The notes below the pieces were generated by a model. It saw only the letters and a list, made by a program, of their open reading frames with translations. It was not told the origin of the DNA and did not search any database. The position numbers and the translations under genes are program-made. A stretch of 64,000 nucleotides of DNA, from contig NZ_NGJY01000002.1 of NCBI RefSeq assembly GCF_003987565.1, positions 496,001 to 560,000 of the forward strand, read 5' to 3'. Shown here piece by piece: positions 63,451 through 64,000 of the stretch (positions are counted from its first letter, which is position 1; each line of letters starts with the position of its first letter). The DNA is from Vagococcus fessus (GTDB lineage Bacteria > Bacillota > Bacilli > Lactobacillales > Vagococcaceae).

Positions 63451-64000
<550 letters not shown>

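Overview
The window is AT-rich, low-GC Gram-positive chromosome. It carries WxL/DUF916 surface-protein clusters, LPQTxE-type sortase anchors, a walRKHIJ-htrA-rlmH block, spx, mecA, and an NADH peroxidase very like the Enterococcus faecalis enzyme. This points to Lactobacillales, most likely Enterococcaceae (a Vagococcus/Enterococcus-like genus; the genus is inferred from gene content only). No prophage, insertion sequence or CRISPR array was seen.

Layout. 1-4197 (minus): a WxL surface operon running off the left edge (lectin/WxL protein, small LPQTG protein, start of another secreted protein). 4666-9962 (minus): pentose catabolism, with rbsR, a five-site operator array, rbsK-rbsD-rbsU, then a SorC-type regulator with deoC. 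10078-15720: a lipoprotein, an Mga-like regulator (+) and a second WxL cluster (minus). 16282-20301: a DUF536-like HTH protein, truA, and a PTS IIC-like gene with a D-lactate dehydrogenase gene behind a Rex-like box. 20339-26268 (minus): a six-repeat CnaB adhesin, a lipoprotein and a decaying carbohydrate-binding secreted protein. 26605-40638: an accessory island with an HNH/membrane-protein operon, a WYL regulator and a Mor-like operon sharing an operator motif, an LHH nuclease toxin with its SUKH immunity gene, a HerA-type ATPase, a small membrane protein and two dynamin-like GTPases. 41284-48950: rlmH, a DnaA-box cluster, htrA and walJ-I-H-K-R. 49072-52694: ogt, helD and a methyltransferase. 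52814-54163: npr with an in-frame UGA. 54438-57448: tRNA-Lys, the feoA-feoB-FeoB-associated operon and a Fur box. 57863-61444: nrdH and nrdEF with NrdR-like boxes. 61465-63450: a yjjG-like phosphatase gene, mecA and spx. 63767-end: the 5' part of trpS.

The most striking signal is at 52937-52939. The npr frame is intact over 449 codons except for one TGA, which falls exactly on codon 42. In this enzyme family codon 42 encodes the redox-active cysteine (Cys-sulfenic acid). Downstream RNA can fold into hairpins at a spacing reminiscent of a bacterial SECIS. This makes npr a candidate selenoprotein; a nonsense mutation or sequencing error is the competing explanation, and no Sec machinery lies in the window.

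The second target is the island at 32317-40638. Two dynamin-like GTPases, a two-helix membrane protein, a HerA/FtsK-like ATPase with an internal Gly/Ala-rich hydrophobic segment, an LHH nuclease and a SUKH immunity protein are packed head to tail with overlapping or abutting starts, suggesting one membrane-acting conflict or toxin-delivery system.
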